Part shown: piece by piece, positions 35,862-43,451 of the stretch
Layout of the letters: every line of letters begins with the position of its first letter
Position numbering within the stretch: the stretch's first letter is position 1
Assembly: GCF_028583425.1 (NCBI RefSeq)
Contig: NC_072796.1
Coordinates: forward strand, 86,108,464 to 86,172,463
DNA: 64,000 nucleotides
Direction: 5' to 3'
From: Eublepharis macularius
Taxonomy: Eukaryota; Chordata; Lepidosauria; Squamata; Eublepharidae
Made by a program: the position numbers and the translations under genes
Notes under the pieces: generated by a model
What the model saw: only the letters and a program-made list of their open reading frames with translations
What the model was told of the DNA's origin: nothing
Databases searched by the model: none

Positions 35862-36111
35862 CTGTTTGTATAAACAAAACCAACAAGTTTTACTAACTAA
35901 CACATAACGATTAAATATTCTTCCTTGTTGATGGTCCTTATCTGCTTTAAATATGATTTATAACCATCCATCTCACACTAACAACAACATTATTACTTAT
36001 TGGAGTTTTATCTCATTCTTCCCTCGAGGAGCTCAGTGTAGCAGACATGCTTCCTTACCCTCTATTTCATTCTCACAACAACCAGTTTGGCTGACGTACA
36101 GTGAAACATAA
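35862..36111. other. ALKAL1 intron, no feature
   Basis: Short AT-rich intronic DNA between the exon and a SINE. Confidence 0.6.
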
Positions 36112-36113
36112 TG

Positions 36114-36335
36114 AGAGCTGCTGTAGCATAGTGGTTAAGTAGCTGGGCTGCAAATCAGTGTTCTGCTAGTTCAACACCCACTCTTCAGGTGACCTTCTCT
36201 CAGCCCCAGATCCCTAGCTGTATTGTGGGGATAATAACACTGACTTTATTCAACGCTCTGAGTGTGGCATTAACCTGTCCAGAAGGGTGATACATAAGCA
36301 CGCTATTACTGTTGTTGTTGTTATACCTGAGTCTT
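36114..36335 (+). mobile_element. tRNA-derived SINE, same family as 24420
   Basis: GAGCTGCTGTAGCATAGTGG, GGGCTGCAAATCAGTGTTCT, CAGCTGTATTGTGGGGATAA and a GTT-run tail at 36,310. About 20 bp is missing after the box-B-like region compared with the copy at 24420. It lies in the ALKAL1 intron, antisense to the gene. Confidence 0.85.
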
Positions 36336-36482
36336 CATGGTCCTTATACTTCAACAACTATAGCCCTGAATTATGCTTAATCTCACACAAATACAATACT
36401 ATAAATACCAACTATTGAAATAATGAAAAGATAGAAAAGAAGTTGTGCTGAATAGAAATATACATGCAGAGACCTGAGAGAC

Positions 36483-36932
36483 TTGCTAGCCGGAATCCCA
36501 TCTTGCTCCCTGGGCGAGCCAGTTGCTGGGCAACTGCATGCAACAGAGAACAAGAACACTTTGGATCCACCCAGCAACATCATCAATCTATCCAGCCATA
36601 AACTGAGCCCAGCAGAGGAATCTGTCCTCTCACATGGACTATCTTTTTGCCCAGCCAGACCCACACAAACCATACAACTTTGTGGAGACCTGGAGGCCTA
36701 TTTCAGACGCCTAAGACTGAAAGAATTCTTCAACTACTCTGCTGAACAAAATGAGGAACAAAGCACTGAACAGACACCATCACAGCAGCCATCACCCTCC
36801 CAACCCAGCAATACACAATCATCGTTACAAAACTCCAGAAAAAAGAATTCCACATGGACACCCCTGAGGGCCGGAACTCTTCATTGGACTTTTACATTGA
36901 ATGCTTCCGTCGACGCACCCAGGCTGAAATAA
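36483..36932 (+). pseudogene. Penelope-like element, N-terminal coding part (frameshifted)
   Basis: The frame reads IINLSSHKLSPAEESVLSHG and LSFCPARP, then LEAYFRRLRLKEFFN, the standard N-terminus of Penelope-like polymerases, followed by a Gln/Ser/Pro-rich linker. It ends out of frame: near 36,854-36,865 the coding continues in the next frame (MDTPEGR..), consistent with one base lost in the C run of the local ACACCCCTGAG. A Met-led ORF starting at 36,854 is therefore only the downstream part of one polyprotein. Antisense to ALKAL1 and inside its intron. Confidence 0.85.
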
Positions 36933-38893
36933 TTGACAAACAACAACACCTAAAGCAGAACCTCAGCCATGCAGAAAGAGATGCCGTAAACAGCCTCCAA
37001 AACAATTCTGGCATTGTAATCAAGGAAGCCGACAAAGGCGGAGCAGTGGTCATCATGGACAAACAGAATTATATACAGGAAGCAGAAAGACAACTCTCCA
37101 ACACAACATTCTATAAAATACTACCTGATGATCCTACGGAGCAATATAAAAGAGAACTCAATAAAATATTAAAGACTCTTCCTGTGGACATACAAGAATG
37201 CATCCATACGGACACACCCCAGGAACCACGACCAGGAAAATTCTACCTACTACCCCAAATCCATAAACCGGGTAACCCAGGACGCCCCATTATCTCAGGA
37301 AGAGACACTATCACGGTAGGAGTCTCAGGATACATGGACTCTATCCTCAGGCCCTATGCCACCAGCACACCCAGCTATTTACGGGACACCACTGACTTCC
37401 TCAGGAAAATACAGTCCATTGACAACCTACCTGATGACACCATCCTAGCAACCATGGATGTGGAGGCTTTATACACCAATATCCCACATGCAGATGGACT
37501 ACTAGCCATAGGGAATACTATCCCGGACAAAACCACAGCACACCTCGCCACTGAACTTTGTCACTTCGTACTCACTCACAATTACTTCGAATTTGGTGAC
37601 AACTTATATCTACAGATTAATGGCACAGCCATGGGCACACGCATGGCACCACAATATGCTAACATATTCATGGCGGACTTGGAACAACACTTCCTCAGCT
37701 CCCATCCACTGGAACCACTACTATACTTAAGATTCCTGGATGACATCTTCATCATTTGGACCCATGGGAAGGAAGCTCTTGAGAGATTTCATCAGGACTT
37801 CAATAACTTTCACCCTACTATCAACCTAAGCCTGGACCACTCTACACAACAGGTACACTTCCTGGACACCACTGTACAACTACATAATGGACGAATAAAT
37901 ACCACCTTATACCGGAAACCAACAGTCCGATACTCATATCTACATGCCTCCAGCTACCACCCTAAACATACCACTTGGTCTATTGTCTACAGCCAAGCCT
38001 TACGTTACAACCGTATCTGCTCCAATGCTCTCGACCGAGACTCACACTTAAGAGATTTACAACAAGCATTTTTGGGACTACAGTACCCACCAAATGAAGT
38101 GAAGAAACAAATCAACAGGGCCAGACTAGTACCCAGAAACAGTCTGCTCCAGGACAAACCCAAAGAAACTAACAACAGAACACCACTGGTTGTCACCTAT
38201 AGCTCCCAGCTCAAACCCATCCAACGTGGGTTTGAGCTGGGAGCTATAGGTGACAACCAGTGGTGTTCTGTTGTTAGTTCCTTTGGGTTTGTCCTGGAGC
38301 AGACTGTCATCAGTGAGCTACAGCCCATCCTGGAAAATGATACCTCTCTCTCAGAAGCCCTGGGTGGAAGACCTTTCCTTGCCTACAGACAGCCCCCCAA
38401 CCTTAAACGACTTCTCACTCACAACCATGAATCGGCCAGCAGAGTCACCAGCACAGGTACCAGGCCCTGCAACAGACCCAGATGCCAGCTCTGCCCCTAT
38501 ATCTACCCAGGGAATACAATTACAGGACCCAATGGCATCAACTACACTGTCTCTGGCTCTTACAGCTGCTCATCCTCCAATCTGATATATGCCCTCATGT
38601 GCCAACAATGTCCTTCTGCTCTGTACATTGGACAAACCAGCCAACCTCTACGCAAAAGAATAAATGGACACAAATCTGACATTAGAAATGGAAACGTCCA
38701 GAAACCAGTGGGAGAACACTTCAATCTACCAGGACATTCCATCAAAGACTTAAAGGTCACTGTAGTTCAACAGAAACCTTTCAAAAACAAAATCCAACGG
38801 GAGGCTGCTGAACTGGAATTCATATGCAAATTTGACTCTGTCAAGCTGGGACTGAATAGGGACTATGAATGGTTATCACATTATCACAGGTAA
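36854..38893 (+). CDS. Penelope-like reverse transcriptase with GIY-YIG endonuclease
   Basis: A 679-residue ORF. RT motifs: KEADKGGAVVIMD (57-69), LPQIHKPGNPGRPIISG (133-149), motif A ATMDVEALYTNIPH (199-212, Asp202), NGTAMGTRMAPQYANIFM (256-273) and motif C RFLDDIFIIW (293-302). A cysteine-rich linker CNRPRCQLC (539-547) precedes a GIY-YIG nuclease (IYALM at 578, LYIGQT at 590, RKRINGH at 600, and Glu653 region). Such elements prime reverse transcription from the nick made by their own nuclease. Residues about 458-486 do not belong to the family: they are encoded by an 81-bp inverted copy of the preceding DNA, inserted in frame. Upstream coding is frameshifted, so the copy is probably inactive, though otherwise remarkably intact. 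Confidence 0.93.
   Translation: MDTPEGRNSSLDFYIECFRRRTQAEIIDKQQHLKQNLSHAERDAVNSLQNNSGIVIKEADKGGAVVIMDKQNYIQEAERQLSNTTFYKILPDDPTEQYKRELNKILKTLPVDIQECIHTDTPQEPRPGKFYLLPQIHKPGNPGRPIISGRDTITVGVSGYMDSILRPYATSTPSYLRDTTDFLRKIQSIDNLPDDTILATMDVEALYTNIPHADGLLAIGNTIPDKTTAHLATELCHFVLTHNYFEFGDNLYLQINGTAMGTRMAPQYANIFMADLEQHFLSSHPLEPLLYLRFLDDIFIIWTHGKEALERFHQDFNNFHPTINLSLDHSTQQVHFLDTTVQLHNGRINTTLYRKPTVRYSYLHASSYHPKHTTWSIVYSQALRYNRICSNALDRDSHLRDLQQAFLGLQYPPNEVKKQINRARLVPRNSLLQDKPKETNNRTPLVVTYSSQLKPIQRGFELGAIGDNQWCSVVSSFGFVLEQTVISELQPILENDTSLSEALGGRPFLAYRQPPNLKRLLTHNHESASRVTSTGTRPCNRPRCQLCPYIYPGNTITGPNGINYTVSGSYSCSSSNLIYALMCQQCPSALYIGQTSQPLRKRINGHKSDIRNGNVQKPVGEHFNLPGHSIKDLKVTVVQQKPFKNKIQREAAELEFICKFDSVKLGLNRDYEWLSHYHR
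38139..38307. repeat. 81-bp inverted repeat inside the Penelope ORF
   Basis: Arms 38139-38219 and 38227-38307 are reverse complements with one mismatch seen, around a 7-nt loop (TCCAACG). The right arm interrupts a region where related elements go from the LKPIQR word almost directly to ELQPIL. It adds about 81 nt, so the frame is kept. The RNA or single strand would form a very stable hairpin. Confidence 0.93.
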
Positions 38894-38944
38894 CAGATTT
38901 CCTTTACAGAGGTGGGGTCTGGGGGAGCTCAGTGGTACCTGGCA

Positions 38945-39095
38945 TGGGCTTTCGGGAACCACAGATCTCTTTGTCAGATGCATCTGGCAGGGAGAACTGT
39001 GGTTATTGAAGGCTCATACTGCATTGGAATTGGATGGTCTAGCTGTTTGGCTGCTACAAACTAACAGGGCAAACTCCTTTGAAGCCAACTGATAC
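38945..39095 (+). mobile_element. Penelope 3' tail with paired hammerhead-like motifs
   Basis: After the ORF, GGGCTTTCGGGAACCACAGA..TCAGATG (reverse orientation) meets GCATCTGGCAGGGAGAACTG..ATTGAAGGCTCATAC (forward orientation). Each has the outline CTGA..stem..GAAA of a hammerhead ribozyme core, worn in the forward copy. It continues to GGCTGCTACAAACTAACAGG, the terminal word also seen in the solo tails of this window. Penelope-like elements are known to carry hammerhead motifs in their terminal repeats; activity here is unproven. Confidence 0.6.
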
Positions 39096-39338
39096 ACACA
39101 CTAAAAGGAGATGTTTCAACAGTTGCAGTCAGTTCCAACAGATGAGCTTAAGATTTGTCACAAATCTTAGGATTTCCTCCATACACTGGGGGTTCCCACT
39201 GACCCTTGGATGAGCAGGTCACCATTTACTACATTGGCCCCACTCAGTGGGAGGGAGACAAAAACAATGCAGGCAACATCAAGGAGAAACTAAATATATG
39301 TTTGCTTGCTTTTTTTTTCCTTTACAAAAACTTCTTAC

Positions 39339-39392
39339 CTGTAAAGTGTTTTATAAACTTGTCTTTTAAATTGGAATCTCTTGGAAATACTT
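39339..39392 (-). CDS. ALKAL1: ALKAL1 internal exon (start of ligand domain)
   Basis: A 54-bp exon with a strong acceptor (TTTTTTTCCACAG) and donor (CAG, then GTAAGAAG). In the open phase it reads VFPRDSNLKDKFIKHFT and leaves one base for the glycine completed in the next exon. FPRDSNLKDKFIKHFTG is characteristic of ALKAL1 and not ALKAL2. It needs an upstream exon ending in phase 1 (probably completing a Glu codon). That exon, with the signal peptide, was not found to the right and is probably outside the window. The downstream intron (about 3.5 kb) contains the Penelope element; the upstream intron contains DIRS copies 2 and 3. Confidence 0.93.
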
Positions 39393-39478
39393 CTGTGGAA
39401 AAAAATTATAAACACATTAAATATAACTGCATGCAAAATAGATACACATATAGAAATATACATAGAAACTTTCTTTTA

Positions 39479-39566
39479 CAGCGCAATCATAAGGAAAGTT
39501 ACTCCAGTCTAAGTCCATTGATTTCACTGGGCTTAGACAGGAGTAACTCTTCTTAGGATTGCACTG
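39479..39566. mobile_element. 88-bp palindromic MITE next to ALKAL1 exon
   Basis: CAGCGCAATCATAAGGAAAG ... TCTTAGGATTGCACTG form an almost complete palindrome centred near 39,523 (TCCATTGATTTCACTGGG). It belongs to a family scattered as fragments at 8829-8880 and 53340-53420. It sits 87 bp upstream of the exon acceptor, antisense/sense symmetric. Confidence 0.8.
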
Positions 39567-39742
39567 TTTATAACCATTTAAACATCAGCCTAAATGCACA
39601 AACTCCTAAATGTACAAAGCCCTCATATACAAGTAGAACAAAACACTGGAAAGACCTTACCTGAAGGTTTCTTCTCTTCAGTGGGCTGAAGGCTTCCAAA
39701 CTGGTTATGTCACGCCTCCTCTCGCTCCAGGCAGGGCTATGC

Positions 39743-40610
39743 TTATTTTTGTGTATGCCTTCTGGGATTGTGCACATGATTTTGTGCACGTCTTGATTTC
39801 CTGTTGTTTCTGGGTCTGATCGGTGTCCTGTAGGAATGAAAGGACTGAAAAGATTTTGATTTGTAGTCCTTCTCTTTATTAGAGGAGGTAGATGGCATAG
39901 CCTTCTTCTTTTCCTTGGTTTCAACCAGAACTTTGTCAAGCGTTCTTTCTCCGAAGAGCAGACGACCAGAATACTTTTCAGTGGATAGGTTAGACTTAGA
40001 TAGGGCATCTACCTTCCAGTGTTTCAGCCAGAGGTTCCTTCTTACAACAATGTTTGCTGTTTGGGCTCTGGCACAAAATTGGATGCTGTCCTGTGATGTA
40101 TCTGAAGCAAACTGGGCAGCTCTCTTTATTTTTAGCAGAGACCTTTTTGGAACCAGTGTATTTGGTTCAGGCTGTTGTAATAAGTCATCTGTCCATATTA
40201 CAATTGCATGAGTGAAATTGGACAGGACTGCTGAAGCTCTTATTGCTAACGAAACCACCTCATGATTTTTTTTTAGGACAGATTTTGTCTACTGGGTCCT
40301 TTAATACATTATCCCCATCTTTTGACAGAACTGCACTTGAGTCCAGTGCAACCACAGGAGTGTCCTCTAGGGGGACTTTGAGATTCTCCATGGCCTCATT
40401 AGGCAAGGAATAAAACCTCTTTGCAACTGAGTGCAGAGTAGACCCATAGCTAGGAATAGACCATTCTGAACATATGACTTCATCAAAGTTCTCAGGAAAA
40501 GGACATCTGGACATCTTTTTTGATGGTTTTTTAAAACCTCTAACATCCAGAGTGGGCAGGGCAGTTTCTGAAGAGTTTTCTTGGCTGGGAAAATTTGAAG
40601 TGGTAACCAC
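39743..40610 (-). pseudogene. DIRS copy 2 gag (C-terminal two-thirds), one frameshift
   Basis: Two abutting minus-strand frames: 40610-40260 (PTLDVRGFKKPSKKMSRCPF, VICSEWSIPSYGS, ending PKKKS) and 40258-39743 (MVSLAIRASAVLSNFTHAI, LWLKHWKVDALSKSNLSTEK, LLFGERTLDKVLVET, then a Lys/Arg-rich tail). They are separated at an eight- to nine-base A/T run near 40,266-40,274, so one homopolymer slip explains the break. The LKHWKVDALSKSNL and LFGE..LDKVL words are typical of gag of one animal DIRS lineage. The protein would bind and package element RNA. Confidence 0.8.
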
Positions 40611-40613
40611 CTT

Positions 40614-41437
40614 TTAAAGCAGCTTCTGAAAGAGTTCTGGTTGGAACAGCCTGGTTGGATTATCCTTCATATCTAATTCCTCTCCTGACCACTCTTCCTC
40701 CTCTCTGTCTGATGTCATGGTAGCTGAAGGGTTAGCTGACACAGAATCTTCCATGCCAGAGTCCTGTCTTGGAGACAGCTCCCTGTCTGAGTGCATCTGC
40801 GATGCTCTGTGGGCTGAGGGGACGGGGATCTGGTTCTGTCTGATCTGCCCCTCTTAGCACTTTTATTTGACTCTTTAAAACATTTATGCCTGGGCTGCTC
40901 TCTCTCTGGAGTCGATAAGACAAAAGAGTCTGAGGACTCTGGGGCTGTGGAGAGAGTGGGGCTGCGAGCTCGGAGCCTTTTCCTAGACTCAGTGCATTTG
41001 CCCGCTGATGATCTCTTGACCCCTGCTCCCTCTTTCCCTCTCATTTCAGAGGAAACGGGGTTAATATTGGGGCTTGCAACTTGTGGGGGGTTCATCCAGA
41101 CTGACCTGCATCATCCACTTCATAGGGGGTGGTCCAAAGAGAGCAGGAAAAAATGGTGTGCTCACCATATTCATAGCTCCTGATGCAGCCGGGGTCCCCA
41201 GAATGGCCGTCTGAGCTTGCCAGAAGGGAACTTGCTGGGGAAGCCCCAATTCTGGAGTCTTGGCCCACCAGGAGGGAACCAAGGGGGGGCTTGAGCCATC
41301 ATCTGAGGCATCGACTCACCACCCACATGGCTGTTAACGGTCGGTGTGAAGGAATTATGGCTCAGTGTGGCGACCTCCATGTCACAGAGAAGCTGACCCT
41401 CCTCGCCTTTTCCATGCTGTTGTGCTGACAACAGCAT
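40614..41437 (-). pseudogene. DIRS copy 2 gag N-terminal region, degenerate
   Basis: Overlapping minus-strand frames, 41437-41171, 41095-40715 and 40796-40614, rich in Ser, Arg, Glu and Pro, with several frame changes. They lead into the better-kept gag part. I see no zinc-finger cysteines. A 14-bp perfect hairpin lies at 41410-41441. Confidence 0.5.
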
Positions 41438-41441
41438 GGAA
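41410..41441. repeat. Perfect 14-bp hairpin
   Basis: TTCCATGCTGTTGT (41410-41423), loop GCTG, ACAACAGCATGGAA (41428-41441). It lies in the degenerate part of DIRS copy 2 and looks like a short foldback duplication. Confidence 0.85.
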
Positions 41442-41840
41442 GGTAGATTTGATCAAGGAGCGATCAAATGCCTCTGAAATTCCTGATCAGTCAGCTTGTA
41501 TCACTGTGAACTCAGCGTCCCTTATTTGCTCATCCTCTTTGCCTGAGGCCTCAGATAGGGAGGGTTTTTCCTTCACACGATCCCTCTTCCTCATATACCC
41601 TGGGTCTTTGGGGGGGATTATTTTCCATCATTGTCCCTCTGTATAATTGGGTTTTTCTGCGTTTTATCACAAAATCATTAGGGCTAAGCTCCTGGAGAGG
41701 CAGGGCTACTCGAACTGGAGGGAAGCACACAAACAATCCCAGAAGGCATACACAAAAATTTGCATAGCCCTGCCTGGAGCGAGAGGAGGCATGACCTAAC
41801 CAGTTTGGATGCCTTCCCCCACTGAAGGGGAACTCCAATG

Positions 41841-42119
41841 TACACAGATTGTATCTCTTTACTTCAACAGAGGCATCAGTTCTATCATGTATATACATAT
41901 CCTTCTGTGGGTAAAGGGAGTCAGCTCCCTTTTTCTTCTTCAAGTAGCTCATGTGCTCTGTGGCTGCAGCAAAATGAAGAGTAAGAGTTCCTTTGCTAAG
42001 AAGTGACTACATATGCTAGTTATTTATTCAGAAAATTTTGACAGAAACATAGTGCAATATAGTCATTAACATAATTTAAATGGAAAGTTAAAGAAACCTA
42101 CATCCAATATACCATAATT
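41841..42119. other. Spacer between DIRS copy 2 and the nested element
   Basis: AT-rich DNA, presumably ALKAL1 intron; no feature seen. Confidence 0.5.
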
Positions 42120-42137
42120 AACAGACAACATATATTG
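42120..42137 (+). repeat. Left copy of an 18-bp target-site duplication
   Basis: TAACAGACAACATATATT recurs exactly at 48086-48103. The two copies bracket the Penelope-type palindrome that DIRS copy 3 later split. Confidence 0.9.
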
Positions 42138-42188
42138 TCAAAGGCTTTCATGGCCGGAGAAAAACAATGTTTCTTACCTGTAACTGTC

Positions 42189-42385
42189 GTTCATCTAGGT
42201 CTTCAGTGCAGGCACACATGGGACTGCGCATGCGCAGGCCTGCCGACTTCGGAGATTTTACAGCTCAACCACTAGGGGGCATCCCCGCTTCCTAGCACGC
42301 ATGCGTGGCAGTCTTTCCCGCCAAAAAACGGCTCCTAAGAGGCGGGGCGCCCCCGACGTACCCTCAGTCCTCTCTCGCCGCCGCA
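42189..42385 (+). repeat. Left inverted terminal repeat of DIRS copy 3
   Basis: Reverse complement of 47690-47880, about 85-90% by eye. GC-rich, with CpG-rich core words CGCATGCG and CTAAGAGGCGGGGCG. About 25 bp of extra sequence (CAATGTTTCTTACCTGTAAC) lies outside it on this side only, as is usual for the longer end of DIRS elements. Confidence 0.85.
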
Positions 42386-42434
42386 CTACAAGGTAAGTAC
42401 CAAGAGAATTAGCGGGGAAGGAGGGAGGGTATGT

Positions 42435-42530
42435 GTGCCTGCACGGAAGACCTAGATGAACAACAGTTACAGGTAAGAAACACTGTTTTTCATCTGCGGT
42501 CTTCCTGTGCAGTCCCACATGGGAGATTAC
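42435..42530. repeat. Internal complementary region of DIRS copy 3
   Basis: The first part is the reverse complement of the element's left extremity (GCACGGAAGACCTAGATGAA, TACAGGTAAGAAAC). The second part repeats the right extremity (TCATCTGCGGTCTTCCTGTG, CAGTCCCACATGGG). The junction CACTGTTTTTCATC brings the two ends together. This fits the role of a template for joining ends. Confidence 0.75.
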
Positions 42531-42568
42531 AAAGCTTAAATACCTGGGTGGTAGGTACTGTTGCATCA

Positions 42569-43451
42569 TCACAGGAAGATTGATTGAAGGACCGCTGTCC
42601 CCACTATGGTTTCTTTCCTGTCTAGGACATCCAGAGCGTAATGTCTGACAAACGTGTCTGCAGAAGCCCAAGTTGCAGCCTTGCTGATGTCTTGTAGAGG
42701 GACACCTCTCAGGAGCGCTGCTGAAGATGCCTGAGACCTGGTGGAGTGAGCATGTATCTCCAAGGGACAAGGTAAGTTAGCACATTTATAGCATAATAAA
42801 ATTGCTTGAACTACCCAGCGAGTCAAAGTCTGAGGATTGGCCCCCATCCCCTTCTTTGGACCCGCAAAACAAACAAAAAGGTGGGAATCTTTTCTAAAGG
42901 ACTTCACCCTATCCAAATAAAAGAGGAGAGCCCTGCGAACATCTAGGGCATGAAGGGACCTCTCTGCCTCTGAAGAGTGATCCTTAAAAAACACAGGTAA
43001 GGAAATTTCTTTTGACAAGTGGAATTTGGACACCACTTTGGGTGTCCAAAACTTAGAACTTTGTTCTAAGTACCACCTTATCAGGATGAAGACTCAAATA
43101 AGGAGCCTAACATGAAAGAGCTGCCAATTCGCCCACTCTCCTGGCCGACGTGACAGCAACTAAAAACACCACTTTAAACTAAAGTAAATTCAGAGGGCAA
43201 GTAGCTAATGGTTCAAAGGACTTGGAAAGAAGTTTGGCCAACACCAGTGGTAATGACCACTGAGGTACTAACACCCGTATTGCGGAAAACAAGTTGTTGA
43301 GACCCTTCAAAAACAGTTTAGACGTGTAGTGGGAAAACACTATTCTACAATCGACTGGGGGGGTGAAAGGCAGAAATCGGAGCCACATAAACCTTAACAG
43401 AAGAGTTTGACAACCCAGATTGTTTAAGCCCCCACAAAAAGTCCAGAACAT
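42569..43451 (-). pseudogene. DIRS copy 3 tyrosine recombinase
   Basis: The catalytic part (43036-42569, 155 residues) has LDVRRALLFYLDR (about 31-43), the HxxR box in EIHAHSTRSQASSAALL (His97-Arg100) and the nucleophile region TFVRHYALDVLDR (Tyr133). The N-terminal part lies in another frame at 43451-43179, and the helical QQSYSLKWNKFTVWC start is at the end of the RT ORF. Catalytic residues are kept but at least one frameshift splits the protein near 43,040-43,180. The enzyme would insert the circular DNA copy into the genome by strand exchange. Confidence 0.85.

Larger units (their letters stand above)
39660..41840 (-). mobile_element. DIRS copy 2: gag-only element with terminal inverted repeats
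   Basis: Inverted repeats of 95-96 bp at 39676-39771 and 41733-41827 (ACAATCCCAGAAGGCATACA in the right arm) bound about 2.0 kb that holds only gag-type coding on the minus strand. The gag 3' end runs into the left repeat. RT, RNase H and recombinase are absent, so this is an internally deleted, non-autonomous DIRS derivative. It belongs to a different lineage from copies 1 and 3: its gag and terminal repeats do not match theirs. Confidence 0.85.

Noticed and set aside
38005..38760. Other-frame ORFs over the Penelope ORF (for example 111 codons at 38250)
   Set aside because: They are shadows of the RT-nuclease frame; the 38250 ORF mirrors the inverted duplication.
36452..39463. A 14-bp word ATAGAAATATACAT at 36452-36465 and 39450-39463 as a target duplication of the Penelope element
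   Set aside because: The right copy lies about 360 bp beyond the last recognisable element sequence and on the far side of an ALKAL1 exon, so it cannot flank the insertion; AT-rich chance match.
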